From: Guillardia theta CCMP2712
Taxonomy: Eukaryota > Cryptophyceae > Pyrenomonadales > Geminigeraceae
Length of the DNA stretch: 22,469 nt
Direction of reading: 5' to 3'
Assembly (NCBI RefSeq): GCF_000315625.1
Contig: NW_005434617.1
Coordinates: 190,872 to 213,340, forward strand
Below the pieces are notes generated by a model. It was not told the DNA's origin. It saw nothing but the letters and a program-made list of their open reading frames with translations, and made no database searches. Both the position numbers and the translations under genes were made by a program. Positions 8,598 to 17,890 of this stretch are shown here, piece after piece (the stretch's first letter is position 1; every line of letters starts with the position of its first letter).

Positions 8598-11518
8598 TCA
8601 GGGACTTTCCTCAGAGGAATTTACTGAGTAATCAGAAATGTTTGAGCATTGTCTTACTTTTACAAGAGGATGCTGATTTGTCCGAATCCTCGCGTCTTGA
8701 GCATGTCGTGCACTTGCTGGGTTGCCATGTCCGATACCAAGTTGCCTGCGGTGCTGTATCTTAGCAAATCGCTGCATAATTGGGGACTTCATACTACGGA
8801 GAAAGATAGAGCGAAGTGAAGGAATATGCTGGCATCCCGCCTGTCGCGTGCAGAGTTATCAAGATGGAGAGAGGAGAGAGGAGGTACGAGGAGCGGCACT
8901 ACTGGATCCTGGCAGCGGTTCCCGTCCATGTCCAAGACCTCGAGCCTGGGAGTGGCATGAGAGTTGGTAAGAGTGAGGACAGGGTCTGGGGTACCTCGAC
9001 TTGGATTCAGGAACCTGGAGCCAACGGAGGATGAAGGATACGCTGCAGAGTCTTATCGTCAGCCTCGAGCTTCATGGCAGCGGCTCCTCCGTCTCAACCC
9101 CCTCTCGGTAATCCGGTTGTCCGCCAAGTGCAAGCGACGCAAGGAGGACGCCGACAGGAGCATGGCTCCAAGGACGATGAGGTAGGAGTCCTCGAGGTCG
9201 CAACCTCTCAGCTGTTCAGCGTCAGCTGGAACAGCAGGGGCGCGTTCAGTCCCTGACCTCCAAGTGCACGATAGGGAACCAGCTGCCTGTACATCACAAC
9301 GTCATGCTCCTCCTCTGACCAACGTGAGGGGCTGTTGATCGACCTGCCGCCCTGACCAGCCGCTTGCAGCCATCGATTCCGATCGGGTTCTTGTTGAGCA
9401 TGAGCTTGATGCCTCCCAGGTGGGAACTCTTGAACGAGTCCTGGTCCAGGAGGTTGGACCCTGTTGAAGCGCAGGTTTAAGATTGTGTTCTCAGCTTTCC
9501 TGGTAACCTGCAAACGCGTCGTTGGCTGACACGTTCAAGTCGACCTAGGGACGCTCGTCAGGTCGACTTGAGAGGGGTCACCAGACCAGGCGAGGGAAGT
9601 AAAGGAAGATCTTGTTCATAGGAGGAGACACATCCTCGCTGAGAAACATCTTGTTGGAAGACAGGTTCAGCGAAGTCAGTCCTGTTGAAGCTCTGAGAAC
9701 TCTTAAAGAGCTCCTCGTCCGCATCACGTACCCGTGTTGGTGTTGAGCTGCAAGAAGAAGTTGGTGGCTCCTTCAGTCCCCAACCAGTTCGAGCTGGCGT
9801 CCACGTGCTGACATTTTGTCTGTCAACCTCGACGCAAGTCAAGTCATGTATCGTACTTGGATGCGACTCGACGCCGCCAGCAGCCGTCCAAGGTATCCGC
9901 CTGCCATGGTATCTGTCACGAGCGCCCAGAGGACGCACGGGTTACGCTACCGCCGTCTACCCCCAGATCGTTCCTGCAGACGCAGAGCCATCGCAAGCTC
10001 TGGTTGATCACGAGACTAAAGTCGCCGGTCATTCCATTTGCCTCCTCCCCTCCTCCCCCTAACCAGTCGCAAAGCTGACGGAACTGCGTCGATCCCATTC
10101 CGTTGCCTCCCAGGTCCAACCTCGTCAGCTGGAGAGTCAAAACGCCTCGTGAGTTGGGGCGGAGGGTTCCAGAGAGCCCTCACAGAGATCGAGAGGAGAA
10201 GAGAGTGCAAGAATCTTGACATCCCCAGCTTCAGCCCAGCTGCTGTTCTCTGCTCTTCCTCCCCCGGTGCTCCATCCCCTGCTCGTTCACTCATCGTCAT
10301 CCCAAGGCATTAGCCCTCGCATTCACCAGGAAGAGATGATCCTGCTCTCTTCTCTCCGAACTTCAAGCTGTTAGCTCAACAGCGTCAGATCTAACAACAT
10401 GGTCAGAACGCGATAACCAGCTCAAGTCCAGGCTAGTGATGGACGTGTTGATAGTCATACAGTCTGCTATCAGGTCCATCGCATCTCCGTCCAGCGGGTT
10501 CCCACTCAGACGCAAGTCGGACAGGCGCGTCTGTTGACTGAGCCCAAGAGACACCCACCTGAAGCCCTGGCTCGAGATGAAATTGCTGCTGAGGTCGATG
10601 AAGGAGTAAGAGGACTTCTCTTCCACCAGTGCTCTGCCGATCTAGGTGACAGGACGCGTCAGTCAGAGACAGCTTGAGGCGGTCGGCCTCGGGTACTGCA
10701 CCTGCTCCGCCCATTCGTCATCGATGCTCTGTGAATTCATCCTTATTTCTCCATCCTTGAGAGTTTGAAGTCGCAGGGCCTCTAAGATCCTTCCCGTCCT
10801 CCTGCTCACGTTCTGTCGGATCCCTTGCCCGCTCCTCAGCACCTGGTGGTCCCACGCCTAGCGGCACCTCAACCCTCAAACCTCCGCCCTCGCTCCTCAC
10901 TGGTTTCTTGAGCTGCCTGTAGAATCGTGTGGTCATCCCTGCTGACTTCAAGCGAGCGTCTGCGGTCCTGGCTGCCTGGATGGCTTGCGCGTTGAACTGC
11001 ATCTCTTCTTGCAGAAGATTCCGATGGAGAAGGTCCATCCTTTGAAAGAGATGAGAAGAGCATCAGCATGGAAGGCAAAGAGAGAAGGTGAGGGAGAGGG
11101 AGAGGGAGAGGGAGAGGAAGGCAACGAGTGAAATATGCTCCTGAGTCACCTTACGGAAGCTTCTAGGAGTTCAGCTCGATACTTTGCAGCGACTTCCTCT
11201 TGCTGTACATCTTGACGTTCATGCGGGGGATCAACGCGACCCTGAGCTACAGCAGCAGCTTGAGAAGTCAAAGTCTCGCTGGGAGACTTGAAACTCGTCG
11301 ACCCTTCTAGCTTGCTGCCTCGTCCCTGCTCAGCACGTCAGCACTCGACTCCTTCCCCACTCGAGACGCCACCTGCGTGCGGCTCCATTGCTCCTTCCAC
11401 TCCTTCCACCATGCCTCATCCTGGAGGACCTCCGGGAGCTCCTCGTAGAGCTCTGGTCTCAATGGATCACCACGGACAAGGACAGGACAAGGGCTGCCTC
11501 ACCTTCCAAGGAGTACAT
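8598..11518 (-). CDS. Leucine-rich-repeat protein (ribonuclease-inhibitor-like), 20 exons
   Basis: Probable LRR scaffold or receptor-type protein of 637 aa. Exons: 11518-11503, 11452-11373, 11325-11150, 11039-10901, 10842-10702, 10641-10418, 10367-10327, 10278-10184, 10128-10064, 10015-9951, 9912-9857, 9807-9732, 9681-9587, 9544-9508, 9460-9344, 9286-9258, 9211-9099, 9042-8995, 8945-8888, 8840-8598. All phases close and 18 of 19 introns are 38-60 nt. Residues 1-180 are charged and helical (EELPEVLQDEAWWKEWKEQW, EEVAAKYRAELLEA). RI-type repeats follow: YSFIDLSSNFISSQGF, LSDLRLSGNPLDGDAM, LTRLDLGGNGMGS, LTSLNLSSNKMFL, LVDLNVSANDAF, GIKLMLNKNPIGIDGCKRL, LRRLHLADNRITERG, LEVLDMDGNRC. The C-terminal 80 aa are basic and Ser-rich. 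No kinase, NB-ARC or membrane segment is seen. The start ATG at 11518 has an in-frame stop just upstream. Closest known architecture is NLRC/RanGAP-like LRR, but a specific function is not supported. Confidence 0.82.
11093..11119. repeat. (AGAGGG)n microsatellite in LRR-gene intron
   Basis: About four AGAGGG hexamers lie in the only long intron (11149-11040, 110 nt) of the LRR gene. The excess over the usual 50-nt size roughly matches the repeat plus flanking purine tract. Confidence 0.75.
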
Positions 11519-11596
11519 CTTGCTGCTTGCCTGCTACGCGCTCGCCTCTCAGCGATCACTCTCCTTGACCATGAAGCCTGGCAGCGGCAGCGGGAT

Positions 11597-11614
11597 ATGC
11601 ATCAGATGATGCAT
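11597..11614. promoter_or_regulatory. 18-bp inverted repeat upstream of the LRR gene
   Basis: Eight-bp arms ATGCATCA and TGATGCAT are exact reverse complements with a 2-nt spacer. The element sits about 80-95 nt upstream of the LRR start codon (11518), a position suited to a dimeric transcription-factor site. Function is inferred from position and symmetry only. Confidence 0.4.
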
Positions 11615-11810
11615 GCTCAGAAAAGTGACTATAAATCAAGGAATCATCACTTGATCAGTGAAAATGTCAGGAAAACTTCTCAAAAGATGTGGGTGGCGAT
11701 GAATCGACTTATCTTGTTCTGTGCTTTCCATTGATCTTGCATCTCCCTTCTTCTCCTGACTCCACTATATTGGTCTCTGCCCACTCTATCATAGCTGCGT
11801 ACCTCCTCGT

Positions 11811-11862
11811 CCACCACCACCACCACCTCCTCCTCCTCCTCCTCCTCCTCCTCCTCCTCCTC
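11811..11862. repeat. (CAC)n/(CTC)n microsatellite
   Basis: Trinucleotide tract that switches from CAC to CTC units, in the region between the LRR and kinesin-like genes. Confidence 0.9.
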
Positions 11863-12074
11863 TCCATCTTGAGCACAGTCTCGCGAGTGTTGACCATACT
11901 CAGTTCCTACCGCTGAGGGCAGCAGGTCGTTGGCTTCATGGGATACCTTCCTTGTTCCACTGTCCTAAGATATCAGCGAGGCGGGCCCGATTTCATGGAG
12001 AAACTCGCACTTGATGCCGCTCAGCCCAGCTCAACGGCTTTGAGAGTCAGTCGGAGGATGAGAAGAATGCATGT

Positions 12075-12122
12075 GAGGAGGAGGAGGAGGAGGAGGAGGA
12101 GGAGATGGTGGTGGAGGAGGAG
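12075..12122. repeat. (AGG)n microsatellite
   Basis: AGG/TGG trinucleotide tract about 80 nt beyond the kinesin-like stop codon, probably in or near its 3'UTR. Confidence 0.85.
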
Positions 12123-12202
12123 GGCGGGAGGTGTGGACTGACGTGAAACGACAAATTGACAATTTAACCTGACATGATAGAACATTTCTAGACATACCTC
12201 GA

Positions 12203-15200
12203 CTATCGATACAATTCGGATTCAAAGTCCTCCTCGTCCTCCTCCTCTACCTTGGTCAAGTCACTGGCCTGATAGGAAGGAAGTGAAGCGCGGAGGGCCT
12301 GAAGGGAGGCGAGGGCGTCGCCCCCATACTTGGAGTCTTGCTGCTTCCTCCTCAGATTCATCTCCGTCTTGAGATCAGCGATCTGAGAGGATGGAGTGAG
12401 ATGAATAAGCACGAGTCCTCCCTCCCTCCTCCAATTCTTTCCCCTCCTCCAGCTTTCCAATGCCCTCCCCTTTCTCTCCCTCTCTCCTCCTTCCCGCCCT
12501 CGCCTCCCACCTCTCCCTACTTCCACCGCCTCCCTCCTTTCTCCTCCCTCACCTCTTCTTCATAGACTTCGCACTTCAAGCGGAGAGCAGAGTTCTGTTC
12601 GATGAGCTCCTTCACCAGCCTTCAACTCACGTCAGTTGCCGCTCCCCCGGCATCGACGTTCACCTCTGCATGTCCGACCTTGATGATCCCCCCAGCTCTC
12701 TTCGCTCTTCCATCGGCCTTGTGCGAGACTGCGCAGTAGCCTCCAGCTCCTCGACCCTCCTCTGCTCCTCAAGTCACACACGGAGAGAGCAGGCAGGCGG
12801 GTCACGTGGGCTGCCTTGAGCTCCGAGACGAGTCCCTCCGTCCACTGCTCGGCAACCGTCAGAGGAGGAGGAGGAGGAGGAGGAGGAGGAGGCACCTCCT
12901 TGAGACAAGCGTTTTCCTTGGTGAGAGTAGCGATTCTCGCCTGCGGGGAAGCTCAGGGGGACGAGCACGGCATGGGAGGAGGAGCGAGGACCTCGAACTT
13001 GGTTCTCTCCTTAGCATGCTGGGACTTCAATCCCTGGAGCAACCCATGTCAGCTGCGAGCTCCTGGGAGCTCCTGACCTCGATTTGCTGCTCGCAGTCAA
13101 GCTGCTCTTTCTCCGCCTGAGCCCCTACCAAGGAGAGTCAGCGCGGCATCCGGGGAAGGGGGGGGGGGAAGAGGAGGCGTCGCTCACTCTCGTACGTCCG
13201 TCGGAGGTTCAGGAACTTGTTGGTCTGTAGGGACCGTTTCAGGTCCTTCTTGTCCTTGCCTGTTCCCACGGCTTCGCTCAGACCCCATGGCTGGCGAGCC
13301 AGCACAAGGTACCTGCTGCCTTGATCTTGGCCGCCTTCTTCTCCACCTGCTCCTTCATCCGATCCCTCTCCTCCAGCGCCTGCACAGCGACGTCAGGGCC
13401 TGCGGCTGCCATGCCTCTCCCACCGCTCTTCGGTCCTCCAGCGCCTTCTTCAAGTACTCCCGCAGAGCCTTGATCTCACTGTCTTGCGTCAGGCTAACAG
13501 GCCGAGGTCAGCGAGATCCTTACCCCATGCTCCTCCTCCTCCTCCTTATTCTCGGTGTTCGGGCACCTCGAGCTCTTCCATGCTTCTGCGCATGTCTGCC
13601 CTTCGCCATCCACGTCCCCGCGCTCCTTGTCCATCGCAAACCCACTGGGAACAGCATTCTTGTCCCTGTGCTGGCAGCCCTTGTCTGTGGTCGAGGTAAG
13701 AAGGGGGGGAGAGGAGGGGAGAGAGGAGAAGAGGAGGAATTGTGGTGAACAGCAAGAACTTGAAAGGAAGGCAGGTGAAGAGGAAAGAAGGAGAGAAGGA
13801 GAGAGGGACAAGATAAGAAAAGGGAGGACAGGAGGAGGGGAAAGAGGTGGAGGAGGATGAGAGAAAAGAAGAGGAGGAGGAAAGAGAAGAAGAGACGAGG
13901 TAGCGAGCGCATCTCACAAGTCTTGAGGGACCGCGAGTCAAGTCGCTGTCCAGGAGCTTTGGTGTTGCATCTGTTGTAACCGTTACACAACTTCAGTTTC
14001 AGGGGCAGAAGGGGAGAGCCTCTGATTGTTCATCATGTCCATTTCTTCTTTCAACCTCCTCAGCCACTCCTGCAATCAAACCTGAATAGAGGAGGAGGTG
14101 GTGGAGGAGAGGAGAGGAGAGGAGAGGAGAGGAGAGGAGAGGAGAGGAGACAGAGTTGGGGTGAGGAAGGGGCGGGACGGGGAAAGATACTCTCTTGAAA
14201 TGCTGACCTGTTCGAACTTCTCCTCCTCTGATAACGAAACCGTGTCATAACTTTGCTCCTCCTGCTCTCTTCACCTCACCTTCGTAAGTTGTCGCGCTCC
14301 TGGGCCTCTCACTGACCTTGTACTTCGTCTGGAAAAACTCCTGCTGTTGCTGCTTCGACTGCTGTTGCTGCTTCGACTGCTGTTGCTGCTTCGACTGCTG
14401 CTGCTGCTGCTGCTGCTGCTCCCCCAGGATGCTCGATGGCTTCAAGAGCTGATCTGCGGTCTTCTCCTCCATCCTCGTCGCTTTCGCCCCTCCTGTGAAA
14501 TCTTCCCTGGTGACCTCGAAGACTCTCTTGGCCAGTTGGAGAGAGGACGCTGCTCCTTCGACTCCCTGCCAGCAAAGGAAGGAGTGAGGCAAGAGAGGAG
14601 AGAGGAGAGAGGAGAGAGGGAAGGCGGGAAAGGACGAGGACCTCGCGTTGTGAGAGCGAGAAGATAAATTTTGAGTTGATCTTCCCCAGGATGGAGTCTT
14701 TTAGCACCTTGAGACGTGTCAGAGGGTCCAAAGACGTTTTGGTATCATCAAGTCAAGCGCAGACACAAGAAATCAAAGAATGCATGAGAGGAGAGGAGAG
14801 GAGAGGAGAGGAGAGGAGAGGAGAGGAGAGGGGATGGGATGGATTGGGATGGGATGGGATGTGTTAGAAAGGAAACGCGACTCTCCATCAGCATCGCCCT
14901 CACCTGCGTCAGCAGGCTGCTCTCCCATGAGACGAACGGAACTCCTTCTGCAATCTCAGCCAAGACGGTCTGCAATGCTGACGGCCAGAGTTCTGCTCAA
15001 CCCAAAGGACAAGAGAGTGAAAACAAATTCCTCCAGGTACACCTCCCCACTCTCCCAGCACTTGGATCGCGAGCCATCTCCCTCCTTCCTCAGCCTCCAT
15101 ACACTCACTACTACCGCTCAGCACACACACGACTTGTTCCAGCCCTCCCCTTTCTCCCCCCTCTGCCTGCTACTCCCAAGCTTCTCAACCCTCCTCCTCC

Positions 15201-17054
15201 TCCTCCTCCTCCTCCTCCAATTCATCTTTACCTCTCCCTGTCACTTCATCTCCGACCACCACCATCACCATCTTTGCCATGCGGAAAGGAACGACGCCGT
15301 TGCCATTGCGAGCAGCGTCTTTCCTCTGAGACGTCCGTGCTCACCGAAAGGAAGTTGAACAGTTTCATCCTCACCGTGAGATGGTCGTGAGCTTGACAGG
15401 TAGGCCTCTTAGACTGATGCATCAAGTCACAATGTGAAGAAAGGAGAGGAAGAGGAGATCGAGGAGAGGAGGGAAAGAGAGAGGAGAGGAGGGAGAGGAG
15501 AGGAAGGGCGGGAGGAGAGGAACAAAGGGAGGAGAGAAAGGGAGAGATGAGGGGGAGACAGGGAGAGAAAGAGGAATGAGGAGAGAGGGAAGGTGAGGAG
15601 GGAAGAGAGTAGGACCTGCTCGAGCTCAAAAGTGATGACGTGATGCCTGGACAGGATAGAGGAGTTCTCAGCGAATAGACGGAGGAGGAACCGCAAGCAG
15701 GACCCAAGATTTGGGGCAGAAGAGTTGGAGGAGGAGGAGGAGGAGGAGGAGGAGGAACGCCTACCTATCCATCGCATCTTCCAGCATTCGGTTCTCAACG
15801 AGTTCGCGTAAAAAAATCTGAAAGGTTTTCTGGGAGTAAGAAAACATGCAAGACAACAGTCGCTTGGTAAACATCCACCCTCCAAAGTCTCATTCCCCCT
15901 CCTTCTTCCCAGTCCCCTCCCTTCCCCTCCCTTCTCTCCTCCTGCCCCCACCTTGAGCTTCTGCCCTGAGTTCGGCCTCTTGAAGTCCTCCACCACCATC
16001 TTCGCATTCTCGAAGAGAACGTCGGTCGTGCTCCCCAGCTCTACGGTCGGGGACTTCCTGTGCTTGTTGCCCTTGCCGTCTGTCGCGCCATCTTCCCCAT
16101 CCAGGCCGAACCCAGACAACTTGCAGTCTCGGACCAGGTCGATGATTCGTCCTTTCTGCTTGACAGTGATCAGAAAGCAGGCGGCGGGGAGAGGAATCGA
16201 GGTAGTGAGGAGGGAAATGGGGGGAGGGGGGGGAAATAGCACAAGGGAGAGCAAGGGAAAGGTGGAGGGAAGAGAAGGGGGAGAGGGGAGGGAGGGAGGG
16301 GGGAGGGTCAGGGGGAGGTAGAGACAGGCATGGAGGAAGGGAGAGCAAGTCGCCTCCCTCTCTTCTAGGGCCTGACCTTGGTATCGAGGACCTCGCATAC
16401 TCCTGTCGACAGCTGGAACCTGTGGCTCGCTGACGACACGTGCCGGATGTGCTCGTACAGCATCTCCACAACCTTGGGGCAGGCGTCACGCAGCCTGACA
16501 CCGTCCGACACGTCATGGCAGCAGCCTCCTCACCAGCGACATCGCCCCTGGGAACTTCTTCCTGCTTGCTACCTTGTGCCCGAGCGCCTCGTCCCCCAGG
16601 AGGAACCTCCTCTTGCCTGCAGCCAGACGTCACTGCCGTACCCTCGAGCGCCGGAGCCCCGTCACCGCTGTGCTGCCCCCCGAGCAAGACGACGACACTG
16701 CTCTCTCCTCTCGTCACAGCGTCGACGAGAGGGTAGATCGCCTCCCGGAACACCTGACCCCATCGCTCACTCCACAACCTCCTCCTCCCTCTTAGTGTCT
16801 ATCTTTGACCGCACCTGAAAGGATGTGACACTGCTCCCATACACTCGATCGAGCTGCGACGACGGTCCGACCCACATGCCATCGCACAACTGGAACAGCA
16901 AGTCTCACTGACGCCCGTGCTAGCTCGCAAGCCTCACATTCAGCCGAGTCATGTCCGGCGAAACTTTGAAGGCAAGGGAGGTGTCCAGCTTGGAGCTCTC
17001 TGGAGTTTCCCCGGTATCGTCAACTCTGCACACCACTGATGCAGCCTTCTTCAT
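12203..17054 (-). CDS. Kinesin-like protein with degenerate nucleotide-binding motifs, polyQ and coiled-coil tail
   Basis: A kinesin-fold protein of about 762 aa in 27 exons. Motor part: 17054-16938, 16889-16815, 16753-16666, 16616-16534, 16472-16377, 16155-15952, 15817-15765, 15646-15616, 15413-15345, 15088-15043, 14977-14904, 14707-14642. Tail: 14565-14280, 14227-14208, 14069-13992, 13945-13918, 13684-13524, 13474-13424, 13379-13313, 13259-13188, 13124-13078, 13033-12992, 12940-12896, 12844-12806, 12767-12664, 12619-12553, 12382-12203. Kinesin landmarks are SVVCRV, QLDRVYGSSVTSFQ, VFREAIYPLVDAVTRGESS, and LAEIAEGVPFVSWESSLLTQ followed by VLKDSILG. The P-loop reads GGQHSGKR (residues 89-96) where kinesins have GQTGSGKT. 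SSRSH and DLAGSE are not conserved. A (SKQQQQ)3 polyQ stretch lies at residues about 384-409, then about 300 residues of coiled coil with an acidic end. A tiny upstream exon (17397-17368, MIRKHNMACE) may precede and splices in phase. The exon at 15088 is the least certain. Confidence 0.78.
13685..13917 (-). repeat. Purine-rich tract in kinesin-like intron
   Basis: This 233-nt intron is almost entirely G/A on the + strand between 13695 and 13905, with no regular unit. The overlapping Ser/Leu/Phe-rich ORFs on the - strand are products of the tract and not genes. Confidence 0.7.
14104..14150. repeat. (GGAGA)n microsatellite in intron
   Basis: Nine or so GGAGA pentamers in the 138-nt intron 14207-14070 of the kinesin-like gene. 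Confidence 0.9.
14341..14420. repeat. Coding 18-nt repeat plus CAG run (polyQ)
   Basis: Read on the - strand this is a CAG run followed by three 18-nt units encoding SKQQQQ. It sits inside an exon, in frame, just after the kinesin-fold domain. It is the clearest repeat in the window that is translated; most others are intronic. Confidence 0.85.
14785..14831. repeat. (GAGAG)n microsatellite in intron
   Basis: About nine GAGAG pentamers in the 196-nt intron 14903-14708 of the kinesin-like gene. Confidence 0.9.
15190..15220. repeat. (CTC)n microsatellite in intron
   Basis: CTC trinucleotide tract within the inferred 256-nt intron 15344-15089 of the kinesin-like gene. Confidence 0.85.
15728..15756. 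repeat. (AGG)n microsatellite in intron
   Basis: AGG tract in the 118-nt intron 15764-15647, only a few bases from the donor. Confidence 0.85.
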
Positions 17055-17397
17055 CTCGCTTGGGGGAGGAGCAGGAAAAAAGGAGGATACGATGACGGTC
17101 TCAATCCTAGGGTGCAAGAGATCATGGCGAGGAACAAGGATGAAGGGAAGAAAGTGGATCCATGAAGTGGATAAGGCAAGATGAATGAGGAAGAGAATGG
17201 GGGTGATGGAGATGGTGGTAGCAGTAGCTACGATGCTCTGCTGACACTGGTGCCGATCACCATGGCACAGGGAGCGAGGAGCGAAGGGGAAGAAGAGAGA
17301 CGGAACAGAGGGGAAGAGGAGGCGACTGGGTAGCAGGAGAGCAGGAGAGCAGGAAGGATGGCTGTACCTCACACGCCATGTTGTGTTTTCGAATCAT

Positions 17398-17890
17398 GTT
17401 TATCGGATACAAGCTTGCCTCGGAGCTGATCTGTATTGACACACCCCTGTAATAACGCACTACTACTACTAGCCTAGTAGGCTAGCCGGCTACCGCCGGG
17501 CGCCGGTACCGGGCCCGGCTGATAATCATCGGCCCCCGACTCCGGGACTCAGTGACTCCCTATGCCCCGCCAGGCCCCGGTGAGTCACCGGCCAGCCCGC
17601 CGCCGGGCCAGGCCCGCCGAGACTGACTGAGTCACCCATTCTACTCTAGGATGATGTCAAGTTGCGTTCGGTCGGCACTTTGTTCCTGACGATGGACCTG
17701 CTGCTAAGGTCTTGGGTGGCATGAAAGCGCGCGGCCGCCTTTCAGCGCCTCACCATGAGGAGCAGGAAATACACAAAGACTTTACTCTCACAGTCAACAA
17801 GATCCTCTTCCCCCCGGCACACGACTCTCTTCACCACGCCCCCCTCTCTTCCCCCCTCCTCGGTGGGGCCGCCCGGTACCACAGTGACTG
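17398..17890. other. Intergenic region with second GC-rich hairpin block
   Basis: Between the kinesin-like 5' end and the BCS1 stop codon. From 17461 to about 17640 it is very GC-rich with many short palindromes: AGCCTAGTAGGCT (17471-17483), CCGGGCGCCGG (17496-17506), CCGGGCCCGG (17509-17518) and CCGGTGAGTCACCGG (17577-17591). TGAGTCA occurs twice (17581-17587, 17628-17634). No gene is visible. The block lies where the kinesin-like promoter should be. Confidence 0.6.

Larger units (their letters stand above)
11519..12202. other. Intergenic region between LRR and kinesin-like genes
   Basis: No gene is visible. It should hold the LRR promoter and the kinesin-like 3'UTR. It contains a perfect inverted repeat (ATGCATCA-GA-TGATGCAT, 11597-11614), a (CAC)/(CTC) tract at 11811-11862 and an (AGG) tract at 12075-12122. 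The apparent reading frames here are poly-Leu, poly-His or poly-Arg products of these tracts. Confidence 0.6.

Noticed and set aside
9461-9507. LRR-like peptide NLRFNRV in another frame
   Set aside because: It falls in a 47-nt stretch with good splice sites whose removal joins VDLNVSANDAF to the next repeat in phase; kept as intron.
13520-13990. Overlapping Ser/Phe/Leu-rich ORFs on the - strand
   Set aside because: Translations of a purine/pyrimidine tract in a kinesin-like intron; no conserved pattern.
15427-16398. 323-aa single ORF as one gene
   Set aside because: Only three segments are coding-like; the rest is pyrimidine-rich intron read through, and splitting gives the kinesin pattern in phase.
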